In this document: in pieces, positions 14,689-22,188 of the stretch
How positions within the stretch are numbered: the first letter of the stretch is position 1
Layout: every line of letters starts with the position of its first letter
Assembly (NCBI RefSeq): GCF_001559775.1
Contig: NZ_LOHX01000297.1
Span: forward strand, 1 to 39,938
Source of the DNA: Streptobacillus felis
GTDB lineage: Bacteria; Fusobacteriota; Fusobacteriia; Fusobacteriales; Leptotrichiaceae
Direction: 5' to 3'
Length of the DNA: 39,938 nucleotides
Notes under the pieces: generated by a model
What the model saw: only the letters and a program-made list of their open reading frames with translations
Told to the model about the DNA's origin: nothing
Database searches by the model: none
Position numbers and translations under genes: made by a program

Positions 14689-16258
14689 ATCTATATATTC
14701 TATAATCTATATTTCTAAATATATTGTCTCTACTTTCTATTTCTCTTAACCATTCTTCATCTATACTTCCATGTTTAATATCTTCATATAGTTTAAATAG
14801 TCTATATGTATGATCAGATACTTTCTTTTCAGCATATCCAACCATAGTTTTAGTGAACATTATAAATGGCCAACAAGAAGTTTGAGCTAAGAATAACTCC
14901 CTTGCAGCTTGATTTAGCGCTCTATATTCTAATTTATTAGCTGGCTCTCTTTGAGCTATTTCTATCATTTTTTCAGCTGCTTTATGTAAATGTCTATAGA
15001 TATAGTCATTAGAACCATCTACCCAAACATCATAATATCCATTTGCTCCCCAACTTGACATACTTAAATCAACTATTTGATTTAATTTATATATATCTAA
15101 ATATCTTGAAGGAGTAATGCTTCCAAAATTAGATTCTTGCATAGCTCTAAATATATATTCTAAGAATATAGGCCCTTCATACCACCAGTGTCCATATAAC
15201 TCTGCATCATATGGTGATACTATTATAGGTTTTCTATATTTCATTTTACTTGCTAAGAAATCAATTTGTTTGCTACGATTAAACACAAAGTTGTATGCAT
15301 GTGAAATAGCAGTATTTCTTGCTTCTTCAGGATCATAAGCCTTTTTAAATGTACCTTTTTTATCTGTAATTGCATGATATTTTATCCCTATATTACGCCT
15401 TACTCCATCACTATGTAAGAAAGGTTTAATATATTCATAGTCTAATTCATATCCTGCATCTTTATGGAACTCTCTGTAAGCTCCATCACCTGGATAACCA
15501 ACTTCAGATGACCATACTTGTTCTGAAGATTCTAAATCTCTTGCAAAAGCTGCAACTCCATTTTCTGTAAATACTGGTGAATATACTCCATAAACAGGTC
15601 TTGGATTAGAGTTTTTAATTCCGTGTGCATCTACTAAGAAATATCTAATTCCTTCATCTTTTAAGTATTTATCTTGACCTTTGTAGTAAGCACATTCAGC
15701 AAGCCATATTCCTTGAGGTTCTCTTCCGAAGTTAGACATATAGTCAAGTTTTGCCATTTTAACTTGAGCTCTAACAGCATTAGGGAAATCCTTCATCATA
15801 GGTAACATTCCATGAGTTGCTGTAACTGGAATAATTTCTAGACTACCTAAATCTTGAAAGTACTTAAATCTTTTTATTAAGTTTTTATCATTATCTAAGA
15901 AGTATTTTCTTGCATTGAAATATGTATCATAATTATGTAATGCTATTTTGTACATATCTGGATATGGAGCAAGTCTTTCTAATTCTAAATTACAAAATTC
16001 CACTAATTTATCCATATGTTTTAAATATCTATTTTGTAACATTTCATCATTTAACATATTAGCTAAAGTCCCTGAAATTGTCATAGTAATGTTAAAAGGA
16101 ACTCTATCTCTAGTTAAGTTTTCAAACATATTTAAAAGAGGAATATATGTTTCTGTTATCGCTTCAAAAAGCCAATCTTCTTCTAAAAATTCTTCATACT
16201 CCGGATGTCTTACATATGGTAAATGTGCATGTAAAACAATACTTAAATAACCTTTCAC
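14687..16258 (-). CDS. GH57 family 1,4-alpha-glucan branching enzyme
   Basis: A 523-residue cytoplasmic glycoside hydrolase family 57 enzyme that makes alpha-1,6 branches in glycogen. The N-terminal LHAHLPYVRHPE is the first conserved GH57 region. GIWLAECAYYKGQ (Glu about 188) contains the nucleophile, and SPYDAELYGHWWYEGP (Asp about 349) contains the acid/base, both as in characterised GH57 branching enzymes. Length agrees with the 520-560 residue members. The start is taken as GTG at 16258, with GGGAG eight bases upstream; another GTG at 16267 lies too close to that site. No other glycogen gene is adjacent; it follows lepB and a GNAT gene as the last of three co-directional genes. Confidence 0.92.
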   Translation of the reverse strand: MKGYLSIVLHAHLPYVRHPEYEEFLEEDWLFEAITETYIPLLNMFENLTRDRVPFNITMTISGTLANMLNDEMLQNRYLKHMDKLVEFCNLELERLAPYPDMYKIALHNYDTYFNARKYFLDNDKNLIKRFKYFQDLGSLEIIPVTATHGMLPMMKDFPNAVRAQVKMAKLDYMSNFGREPQGIWLAECAYYKGQDKYLKDEGIRYFLVDAHGIKNSNPRPVYGVYSPVFTENGVAAFARDLESSEQVWSSEVGYPGDGAYREFHKDAGYELDYEYIKPFLHSDGVRRNIGIKYHAITDKKGTFKKAYDPEEARNTAISHAYNFVFNRSKQIDFLASKMKYRKPIIVSPYDAELYGHWWYEGPIFLEYIFRAMQESNFGSITPSRYLDIYKLNQIVDLSMSSWGANGYYDVWVDGSNDYIYRHLHKAAEKMIEIAQREPANKLEYRALNQAARELFLAQTSCWPFIMFTKTMVGYAEKKVSDHTYRLFKLYEDIKHGSIDEEWLREIESRDNIFRNIDYRIYR

Positions 16259-16270
16259 AATAATCACTCC

Positions 16271-16660
16271 CTATTTCTTCATTATCAATGCATTACTTCC
16301 ATCTAAATAATATTTTTTTCTAACCGATATTTTTTTAAATCCAATTTCCTCATAAAGCTTTATTGCAGCAATATTTTTTTCAGATACTTCTAAAAATATA
16401 TCTTTATTATATGAAATACTATATAAAAGCTTTTTTGCATATCCTTTATTTCTATATTTTTCTTTTATTGCTATTTCAAACAATTCATAACTGTCAAAAC
16501 TATCAAGTAATATCATATATCCTATAAATTCTTCTTCAACAATAGTATTTATTTTATAACTAGAATTATTAAACATATTTTCAATATCAATATATTTTTT
16601 TTTATCTAAAAAACATTCATTATGTAAATTAAGAATTTCTTCTATTTCATTATTTTTCAT
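16271..16660 (-). CDS. GNAT family N-acetyltransferase (RimI-like)
   Basis: A 129-residue single-domain acetyltransferase. The acetyl-CoA loop is in YRNKGYAKKLL (about 69-79, pattern RxxGxA). EVSEKNIAAIKLYEEIGF (about 91-108) and the following RKKYYLDGSNALIMKK match the C-terminal half of RimI, which acetylates ribosomal protein S18 and other N-termini. The N-terminal half is short and diverged. The start overlaps lepB by 11 bases. The substrate cannot be told; a RimI label is reasonable but not certain. Confidence 0.8.
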   Translation of the reverse strand: MKNNEIEEILNLHNECFLDKKKYIDIENMFNNSSYKINTIVEEEFIGYMILLDSFDSYELFEIAIKEKYRNKGYAKKLLYSISYNKDIFLEVSEKNIAAIKLYEEIGFKKISVRKKYYLDGSNALIMKK

Positions 16661-17951
16661 TTATTAATCCTACTCTATTAAATGGATACCATCTCAATAG
16701 TAACTTACCATAAATTCTATTTTCTCTTACATATCCAAAATATCTAGAATCATTACTATTATTTGTATTATCTCCCATAGCCATATAGTAATTACTATCT
16801 AGTGTTATTTCCTCTCCATTTAATAATTTAGACATGGTCTCAATGTCATATTTGAAGTCTAATATTGGAAGAACAAATCTTCCTTCACTTTCTAAAATAT
16901 ATGTATATCTTTTATTAGTTAAATCTTGATCAACGCCACTAATTTGTTCTAAAGTATTAGTATTAAAGAAACCAAATAAGTATTTATAATAATCTTTTGA
17001 AATATTCTTTTGTAAGAATTCTTCTTTAGATAATTGCACTACACCAGTACCTTTAGATATATCTAACTCTAATATCTCAACTAATTTTATCTTATCCCCA
17101 TTTTTAGGTATATATATTTCTGGATTATTAAATAATTTAAGTATACCCTCTATAGAGTATTCTCTATTTAAACTTGATTTTTCTCCATCTATATATATAT
17201 TATTATCATTTTCATTTATCTTAAACATTACTCCAGGTGTTCCTGTAATTCTTTTTGTATACATCAAACTATTATCAAGTGGTTCTTTAAAAGATATAAT
17301 ATCCCCAATTTTAGGTTGTTTAAACTTGTAAACAACATTATTAGCAAATATTCTATCACCAACAGCTATAGTAGGTTCCATAGATCCTGTAGGTATAGCA
17401 TAATTCCCTAAATAATAACCTTGAATAATTACAACAAGTATAATTATATATATAGCATTAAAAATCTTTTTAATCTTATTTGATAACTCAAATTGAGAAA
17501 AGAATATTAAAATTAACGAAAATACTACGGCTAAAATATTAATTTTAAAAAAAGTTTTATCATCTACACCAAACATAGATTTACCAAAAACTATCAAAAT
17601 TAAGTTAACTATAGTCATAGCTTCATAATAATATTTTTTTAAATATGTTAAAAGTAATATACTAAAATTAACTAAAGTTCCTAGAATAATTATCTTATTC
17701 TTTATAGGTAAAACATCATTTCTTGAATAATCTACCTTAATAGATAAAATTGCTAAAGATAAAATAGCAATAGTATTTAATATCAACAGTATTTTTTCAC
17801 TTCTAATTTCTTCTTTATTTATCCCAATTTTATTAATAAATTTATCAACAAAGCAATCAATAACTTCAACTACTTTCTTTTCCTTAAATAAGTAAGCTAA
17901 AATTAAAATTGATGTAACTATATAAAAAAGTATATATAATAATATTTTCAT
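16650..17951 (-). CDS. lepB: Signal peptidase I with extended membrane N-terminus
   Basis: A 433-residue protease that removes signal peptides from exported proteins. The serine nucleophile is in PTGSMEPTIAVGDRI (Ser about 188), the general-base lysine in YTKRITGTPG (about 232), and the C-terminal box is MGDNTNNSNDSRYFG (about 391-405). About 155 residues separate the Lys box from the MGDN box, giving room for an additional periplasmic domain. The N-terminus is unusual: about five or six hydrophobic segments within the first 180 residues, where most SPase I enzymes have one or two. The start follows AGGAGG. It heads a run with the GNAT and GH57 genes. Confidence 0.93.
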   Translation of the reverse strand: MKILLYILFYIVTSILILAYLFKEKKVVEVIDCFVDKFINKIGINKEEIRSEKILLILNTIAILSLAILSIKVDYSRNDVLPIKNKIIILGTLVNFSILLLTYLKKYYYEAMTIVNLILIVFGKSMFGVDDKTFFKINILAVVFSLILIFFSQFELSNKIKKIFNAIYIIILVVIIQGYYLGNYAIPTGSMEPTIAVGDRIFANNVVYKFKQPKIGDIISFKEPLDNSLMYTKRITGTPGVMFKINENDNNIYIDGEKSSLNREYSIEGILKLFNNPEIYIPKNGDKIKLVEILELDISKGTGVVQLSKEEFLQKNISKDYYKYLFGFFNTNTLEQISGVDQDLTNKRYTYILESEGRFVLPILDFKYDIETMSKLLNGEEITLDSNYYMAMGDNTNNSNDSRYFGYVRENRIYGKLLLRWYPFNRVGLINEK

Positions 17952-17962
17952 AAATGCCTCCT

Positions 17963-17980
17963 ATTTGCATAACTGCAAAT
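17963..17980. promoter_or_regulatory. Inverted repeat at the lepB transcription start
   Basis: ATTTGCA and TGCAAAT form a 7-base inverted repeat with a four-base spacer, lying between the -10 box and the ribosome site of lepB. It could be an operator or part of a leader hairpin; nothing else in the sequence shows what binds it. Confidence 0.35.
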
Positions 17981-17982
17981 AT

Positions 17983-17991
17983 ATTATAGCA
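17983..17991 (-). promoter_or_regulatory. Extended -10 promoter of lepB
   Basis: Minus-strand TGCTATAAT is an extended -10 element. No good -35 box is found at 16-18 bases. The start codon is 32 bases downstream. Confidence 0.55.
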
Positions 17992-18111
17992 CAAAAAAAA
18001 TAAAAATAGAATAATACTTCTCACATATATATTACCTTGAAACTATAAAAAGTCAATACTTAAAAATCCTTTGTAAAAAAAATTTTTTTACTACACCTAT
18101 ACAAAAATTTA

Positions 18112-18120
18112 TGATATAAT
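18112..18120 (+). promoter_or_regulatory. Extended -10 promoter of glpX
   Basis: TGATATAAT is an extended -10 element 38 bases before the start codon. A -35 box at normal distance is poor. Confidence 0.6.
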
Positions 18121-18158
18121 TTATATGCACACAATATTTAACCTTGAAAGGAGCAAAA

Positions 18159-19175
18159 ATGAAAAGAGAATTAGCATTAGAATTTGCAAGAGTGACAGAG
18201 GCAGCAGCGCTAGCGGCTCATAAATTAGTTGGTAGAGGTAACAAAGAAGAAATAGATAGAGTGGCTGTAGAAGCAATGAAAATAATGTTAAATAGAATTA
18301 AAATAAAAGGTGAAGTTGTAATTGGAGAAGGTGAAATCGATGAAGCACCAATGTTATACATTGGGGAAAAACTTGGTAGAACAGATGGAGATTATCTAGA
18401 AGTGGACATTGCTGTAGATCCTGTAGAAGGAACGCGTATGACTGCTCAAAGACAAGCAAATGCAATAACTGTACTTGCCGTAGGTAAAAAAGATACATTT
18501 TTAAAAGCTCCTGATATGTATATGGAGAAATTAATAGTTGGTCCTAACGCTAAAGGATTAATAGATTTAGAAAAACCATTAACAGAAAATATACAAATAA
18601 TAGCTAAAGCTAATAATAAGGAATTAAAAGATTTAACAATAATAGTATTAGATAAACCTAGACATAAAAAAATAATTGAAGATTTACAAAAATTAGGTGT
18701 AAGTGTTTATGCATTACCAGACGGTGATGTGGCAGCATCTATATTAACTTGTATGGTAGATAGTGATATTGATGTTGTTTATGGAATAGGTGGTGCTCCT
18801 GAAGGTGTTATATCTGCAGCAGCAATAAGAGTTTTAGGTGGGGACATGCAAGCAAGACTTAAACTACGTAATGAAGTAAAAGGATACTCACTTGAAAATG
18901 ATAAGATATCAAAAGATGAAAAACGTAGATGTGAAGAAAAAGGTCTTAATGTTGGTGCTGTTTTAAAATTAGATGATTTAGCAAAAGAAGATGAAATAGT
19001 CTTTTCTGCAACAGGTATTACATCTGGTGACTTATTAGAAGGAATAAAAAGACGTGGAAATATAGCTAGAACTCAAACATTATTAATAAGAGGTAGTTCA
19101 AAAACTATAAGATACATAAATTCTATACATAATTTAGATTATAAGGATGAGAAAATAAATCACTTAGTTAAATAG
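18159..19175 (+). CDS. glpX: Fructose-1,6-bisphosphatase, class II
   Basis: A 338-residue phosphatase that converts fructose-1,6-bisphosphate to fructose-6-phosphate in gluconeogenesis. The metal and substrate sites are visible in GEGEIDEAPMLYIGE (about 54-68) and VDPVEGTRMT (about 85-94), and in YGIGGAPEGVISAAA (about 208-222). Length and start (MKRELALEFARVTEAAALAA) match class II enzymes. The ATG at 18159 has AAAGGAG upstream and is preferred over an in-frame TTG at 18144. It is monocistronic, with a terminator straight after the stop. Confidence 0.96.
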   Translation: MKRELALEFARVTEAAALAAHKLVGRGNKEEIDRVAVEAMKIMLNRIKIKGEVVIGEGEIDEAPMLYIGEKLGRTDGDYLEVDIAVDPVEGTRMTAQRQANAITVLAVGKKDTFLKAPDMYMEKLIVGPNAKGLIDLEKPLTENIQIIAKANNKELKDLTIIVLDKPRHKKIIEDLQKLGVSVYALPDGDVAASILTCMVDSDIDVVYGIGGAPEGVISAAAIRVLGGDMQARLKLRNEVKGYSLENDKISKDEKRRCEEKGLNVGAVLKLDDLAKEDEIVFSATGITSGDLLEGIKRRGNIARTQTLLIRGSSKTIRYINSIHNLDYKDEKINHLVK

Positions 19176-19197
19176 ATGCTTAGGCATCTATTTTTTT
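19170..19197 (+). terminator. Intrinsic terminator of glpX
   Basis: A perfect ten-base stem (19170-19179 with 19184-19193) with a four-base loop followed by a run of T. Confidence 0.88.
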
Positions 19198-19201
19198 GTA
19201 A

Positions 19202-19229
19202 AAAAAAGGGTGTCTTATAACACCTTTTT
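19202..19229 (-). terminator. Probable terminator of rpmB
   Basis: On the minus strand AAAAAGGTGT and ACACCCTTTTTT form a hairpin with a one-base bulge and a six-base loop, followed by T, about 40 bases after the rpmB stop. It lies back to back with the glpX terminator. Confidence 0.65.
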
Positions 19230-19266
19230 CTATGTGAATCTCCCTAAAAAAAGGTGATTTCACTAA

Positions 19267-19530
19267 TTAGTTTGCTGAAAATAAGATTTTTGAAAGTCTA
19301 GAGCTTAAGTTATCTTTATTTTCAAGTAATATTTTCTTCACTTGATCTTCATTTTTACCTTTTAATGTTTTCATTGCTTTAGTACTTACTCTAACTTTAA
19401 CTTCTTTACCATCAAGCATTAATTTCATAGTTTGAAGATTAGGTCTCCAAATTCTTTTAGTTGCTCTATTTGAGTGACTCACTAAGTTACCATGACCTAC
19501 TTTTTTCCCAAATACTTCACAAATTTGCAT
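19267..19530 (-). CDS. rpmB: 50S ribosomal protein L28
   Basis: An 87-residue ribosomal protein. The N-terminus MQICEVFGKKVGHGNLVSHS and the block RIWRPNLQ match L28, whose usual start is (x)CxxTGKxxxxGNxVSHS. VRVSTKAMKTLK fits the family's central helix. Only one cysteine of the zinc-type motif remains. It stands alone, with a consensus promoter and an AGGAGGTG site as expected for high expression. Confidence 0.95.
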   Translation of the reverse strand: MQICEVFGKKVGHGNLVSHSNRATKRIWRPNLQTMKLMLDGKEVKVRVSTKAMKTLKGKNEDQVKKILLENKDNLSSRLSKILFSAN

Positions 19531-19566
19531 ATCTACACCTCCTGAATTCCTGTTTTCTAGATTTTA

Positions 19567-19595
19567 ATTATACCATAACTTATAAGATTATTCAA
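19567..19595 (-). promoter_or_regulatory. Promoter of rpmB
   Basis: Minus-strand TTGAAT (19590-19595), 17-base spacer ending TGG, TATAAT (19567-19572). Confidence 0.8.
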
Positions 19596-19724
19596 GCAAT
19601 AATCTCAAGTATTTTTACAATTTCCAAATTATTATACACTAAAATAAAATAAAATGCAAACGTTATTTTAATTTTACCTCTTTATTGTATAATAACTCTA
19701 GTAAATATTTTACTTTAATTAAAA

Positions 19725-19756
19725 AAGATGTTAAAACCAAACAATTTTAACATCTT
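19725..19756 (-). terminator. Intrinsic terminator of the metNIQ operon
   Basis: A perfect 12-base stem (19725-19736 with 19745-19756), eight-base loop, then a T run on the minus strand, 12 bases after the metQ stop. Confidence 0.88.
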
Positions 19757-19768
19757 AAATATTTATTA

Positions 19769-20545
19769 TTAGAATACCGGGTATCCTTCTTCTTTATAGT
19801 TTTTTAATAAGAATTGTCTTACTTTTTCAGAAGTCATAGCTTTAGTTAAATCTTTAATCTTTTGACTATTTTTGTTATCTTCTCTAGCAGCAAGCATTAC
19901 AGCAAATCTTGCATTTGATCCTTTTTCTAAGAATAATGCATCTTTAACTTTTACTCCAATTTTTAAAATATGTGATGGCCAGTTAAATGCTAAATCATAT
20001 TCTTGGTATGCTTGAACTAATGAAGGTATTCCAACTGGAACTATTTTTAATCCTTTTTTGTTTTCTACTATGTATGAAATACTATTTAATCCATTACTTT
20101 TCCCTAATTTAATTAATCCTTCGCTTTCAAGTATTCTTAAAGCTCTATCTTGGTTAGTTGGATCACTTGGTATAGCAATTCTTGCACCATCTGGTATAGA
20201 TTTTTTGTTCTTAATATTTTTCGAATAGAAACCAACTTTAACATCATATATAGGCTTAACTTTTACTAAAGTCCCATTATTTTTTTGATTAAATACTTGC
20301 ATAAATGGCTCATGTTGATGGAAGTTTGCATCAAAATCTTTTGCGTTTAATCCAATATTAGCTGTTACATAATCTGTAAGTAATTTAATTTGTACATCAT
20401 AACCTTGTTTTTTTAAATCGTCTGCTGCAATTTTAACTATTTCATTCATAGGATAACCCGCAGCTGCAATTTTAATAACTTTATCATTTGAAAAAGTCAG
20501 AGTTGAAAATACAATTGTGAAAAATAATAATAATTTTTTTAACAT
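19769..20545 (-). CDS. metQ: D/L-methionine-type ABC transporter substrate-binding protein (NlpA/MetQ family)
   Basis: A 258-residue binding protein. KIAAAGYPMNEIVKIAADDL, HQHEPFMQVFNQK and YDLAFNWPSHI follow the NlpA/MetQ pattern, with the ligand pocket around FHQHEPF and IPSDPTNQDRAL. It delivers methionine or a related amino acid to MetI/MetN. Most MetQ proteins are lipoproteins, but the signal peptide here (residues 1-19, ending TFSN) has no cysteine, so it should be a soluble periplasmic protein. It is the last of three overlapping genes; the start follows AGGAGAG. Confidence 0.9.
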   Translation of the reverse strand: MLKKLLLFFTIVFSTLTFSNDKVIKIAAAGYPMNEIVKIAADDLKKQGYDVQIKLLTDYVTANIGLNAKDFDANFHQHEPFMQVFNQKNNGTLVKVKPIYDVKVGFYSKNIKNKKSIPDGARIAIPSDPTNQDRALRILESEGLIKLGKSNGLNSISYIVENKKGLKIVPVGIPSLVQAYQEYDLAFNWPSHILKIGVKVKDALFLEKGSNARFAVMLAAREDNKNSQKIKDLTKAMTSEKVRQFLLKNYKEEGYPVF

Positions 20546-21207
20546 TAAGAATCTCTCCTTCTCTTGTCTAATTTTTTTGAAACATAGTTTCCAATAAACT
20601 GTATAGCAAATACTATAACTATCATTATAGATACCACCTTATATACTAAAGGATAATTATACTCTTGATATCCATACCTAATAGCAAAGTCTCCTATTCC
20701 TCCTCCACCAACTATTCCCATAACAGTAGAATAAGATATGAAGCTGATTATGCTAGAAGTTAAACCTAAAACTAAAGAACTTCTTGCTTCAACCAATAAG
20801 AAATGCCATACAACTTGAAAATTTGTCGCCTTCATAGATAATGCTGCATCTATTATTCCAGGATCTACATCATGAAAAGATTGTTCAACAAATCTTGCAT
20901 AAAGTGCTACTGCTACAAAACATATAGGAAAACTTGCAGGTAATAAACCAAAAGCTGTTCCAAATACTAGTCTTGTTATCGGTATTAAAACTATAACCAA
21001 GATTAAAAAAGGAAAACTTCTTACCACATTAATGTATATATTAATAGGTATATATATACTAATATTCTCCTTTAATCCATCTTTTTTAGTTAGATAAAGT
21101 AATGAACCTAGGGGTATCCCTAAAAATATTGCACAAATAGTTGGAATTAAAACCATAATAAATGTATCTTTAATTGATGTTAGTAATTCTAAAGTAAGAT
21201 AATCCAT
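20545..21207 (-). CDS. metI: Methionine-type ABC transporter permease
   Basis: A 220-residue permease with five hydrophobic segments. IIDAALSMKATNFQVVWHFLL (about 119-138) is the EAA-like loop that contacts the ATPase, and SYSTVMGIVGGGGIGDFAIRYGYQ is the strongly conserved MetI region after it. Length is normal (about 217-220). Its ATG overlaps the metN stop by one base, and it shares one base with the metQ start, so the three are co-translated. Confidence 0.93.
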   Translation of the reverse strand: MDYLTLELLTSIKDTFIMVLIPTICAIFLGIPLGSLLYLTKKDGLKENISIYIPINIYINVVRSFPFLILVIVLIPITRLVFGTAFGLLPASFPICFVAVALYARFVEQSFHDVDPGIIDAALSMKATNFQVVWHFLLVEARSSLVLGLTSSIISFISYSTVMGIVGGGGIGDFAIRYGYQEYNYPLVYKVVSIMIVIVFAIQFIGNYVSKKLDKRRRDS

Positions 21208-21875
21208 TATTTAAGCACCTCTTTTGCATATTCTAAATAAGTAAGTTCTCTTTCATCTTTAAGATCCTTATTTACATCAAATATTTCCAAAATTTTACCA
21301 TTTTCAATTACAGCAACTCTATCACATATTTTCTTTGCTACATCTAATTCATGAGTAACAAACAATATAGTTGTACCATAATCCTTATTAATTTTCTTAA
21401 ATAAAGATATAACCTCATTTTTTGTAATTTTATCAAGTGAAGCTGTTACTTCATCACATAATAATAAATTTGGGTTAGATACTAGAGCTCTTGCAATGGC
21501 TACTCTTTGTTTTTGACCTCCACTTAAAGAAGAAATATATTCATTTTTTTTATCTAGTAAACCTACAAAATTTAATACTTCTTCGACTTTAATGTAATCT
21601 AAACTTTTCTTTAAAATTAAAGGCAGCGCTACATTTTGGTATACATCCTTATTTTTTAGTAAATTAAAATTTTGAAATACAACAGACATTTCTATATTTT
21701 CATCTATACAAATTTCACCACTATCGGGCTTAATTAAACCTTGTATCATTTTTAGTACTGTTGATTTTCCACTTCCAGATTTACCAATAAGACCAAATAT
21801 CTCACCTTTTTCTAGTTCCAAATCTAAATCTAAAGTAAAATCACCAAACTTTTTGTTTATATTTTTCAAATTCAT
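21207..21875 (-). CDS. metN: Methionine-type ABC transporter ATPase, short form
   Basis: A 222-residue ATPase with Walker A GKSGSGKSTVLK (about 33-44), signature LSGGQKQRVAIARAL (about 128-142), Walker B LLLCDEVTASLD (about 148-159) and switch histidine FVTHELD (about 181-187). Typical MetN proteins have about 340 residues because of a C-terminal NIL domain that binds methionine and shuts the transporter off. Here the protein ends straight after the ATPase core, so that feedback appears to be absent. It heads the operon. The assignment to methionine rests on metI and metQ next to it. Confidence 0.88.
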   Translation of the reverse strand: MNLKNINKKFGDFTLDLDLELEKGEIFGLIGKSGSGKSTVLKMIQGLIKPDSGEICIDENIEMSVVFQNFNLLKNKDVYQNVALPLILKKSLDYIKVEEVLNFVGLLDKKNEYISSLSGGQKQRVAIARALVSNPNLLLCDEVTASLDKITKNEVISLFKKINKDYGTTILFVTHELDVAKKICDRVAVIENGKILEIFDVNKDLKDERELTYLEYAKEVLK

Positions 21876-21890
21876 TTTATCACCTAAGTA

Positions 21891-21919
21891 ATTTTAACAT
21901 ATATCTAGTTTATTACCAA
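21891..21919 (-). promoter_or_regulatory. Promoter of metNIQ
   Basis: Minus-strand TTGGTA (21914-21919), 17-base spacer ending TGT, TAAAAT (21891-21896). The -10 is only 15 bases from the start codon, so the leader is too short for an S-box or other riboswitch. Confidence 0.6.
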
Positions 21920-22140
21920 ACTTTTTTTTAATATATTCAAAAAAAAATTATTTATATTCTTTTTTTGCACTTTTTATTTCACAATATGAAATACTACTCA
22001 ATTTAACATTGCTTCTACATTGCATTAAAACAATATTTATTTACATATAAAAAAAAAGTTTTTACTTTTAAAGTCAGGTGTAAATTTGTTGTATATTTAA
22101 TGCAAAATAATTACAACTAGCTTTTTTGTAAATTATAGAG
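21920..22140. other. Intergenic region between divergent metN and fbpA-type operons, with inverted repeats
   Basis: No gene is seen here. It holds a 7-5-7 inverted repeat (TATTTCA 21975-21981, TGAAATA 21987-21993), and a 10-base inverted repeat with widely separated arms (TTGCATTAAA 22020-22029, TTTAATGCAA 22096-22105). Poly-A and poly-T tracts lie between. These are candidate regulator sites for either operon; in such AT-rich DNA chance repeats are also likely. Confidence 0.4.
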
Positions 22141-22146
22141 TATAAT
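22141..22146 (+). promoter_or_regulatory. -10 box of the FbpABC-type operon
   Basis: TATAAT lies 42 bases before the start codon at 22189. No -35 match was found at 15-19 bases and there is no extended -10, which suggests dependence on an activator. Confidence 0.5.
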
Positions 22147-22188
22147 ATTACCACACAAATATTTATTTGAAAATTGGAGGAAGAGAAA

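Noticed and set aside
19621-19756. Possible small RNA on the plus strand, from a TATAAT at 19688 to the hairpin at 19725-19756
   Set aside because: There is no -35 or extended -10, and the hairpin is explained as the terminator of metNIQ on the other strand.
21876-22188. SAM or other methionine riboswitch before metN
   Set aside because: The -10 box lies only 15 bases before the metN start, leaving no leader that could fold into one; no S-box pattern was seen on either strand.
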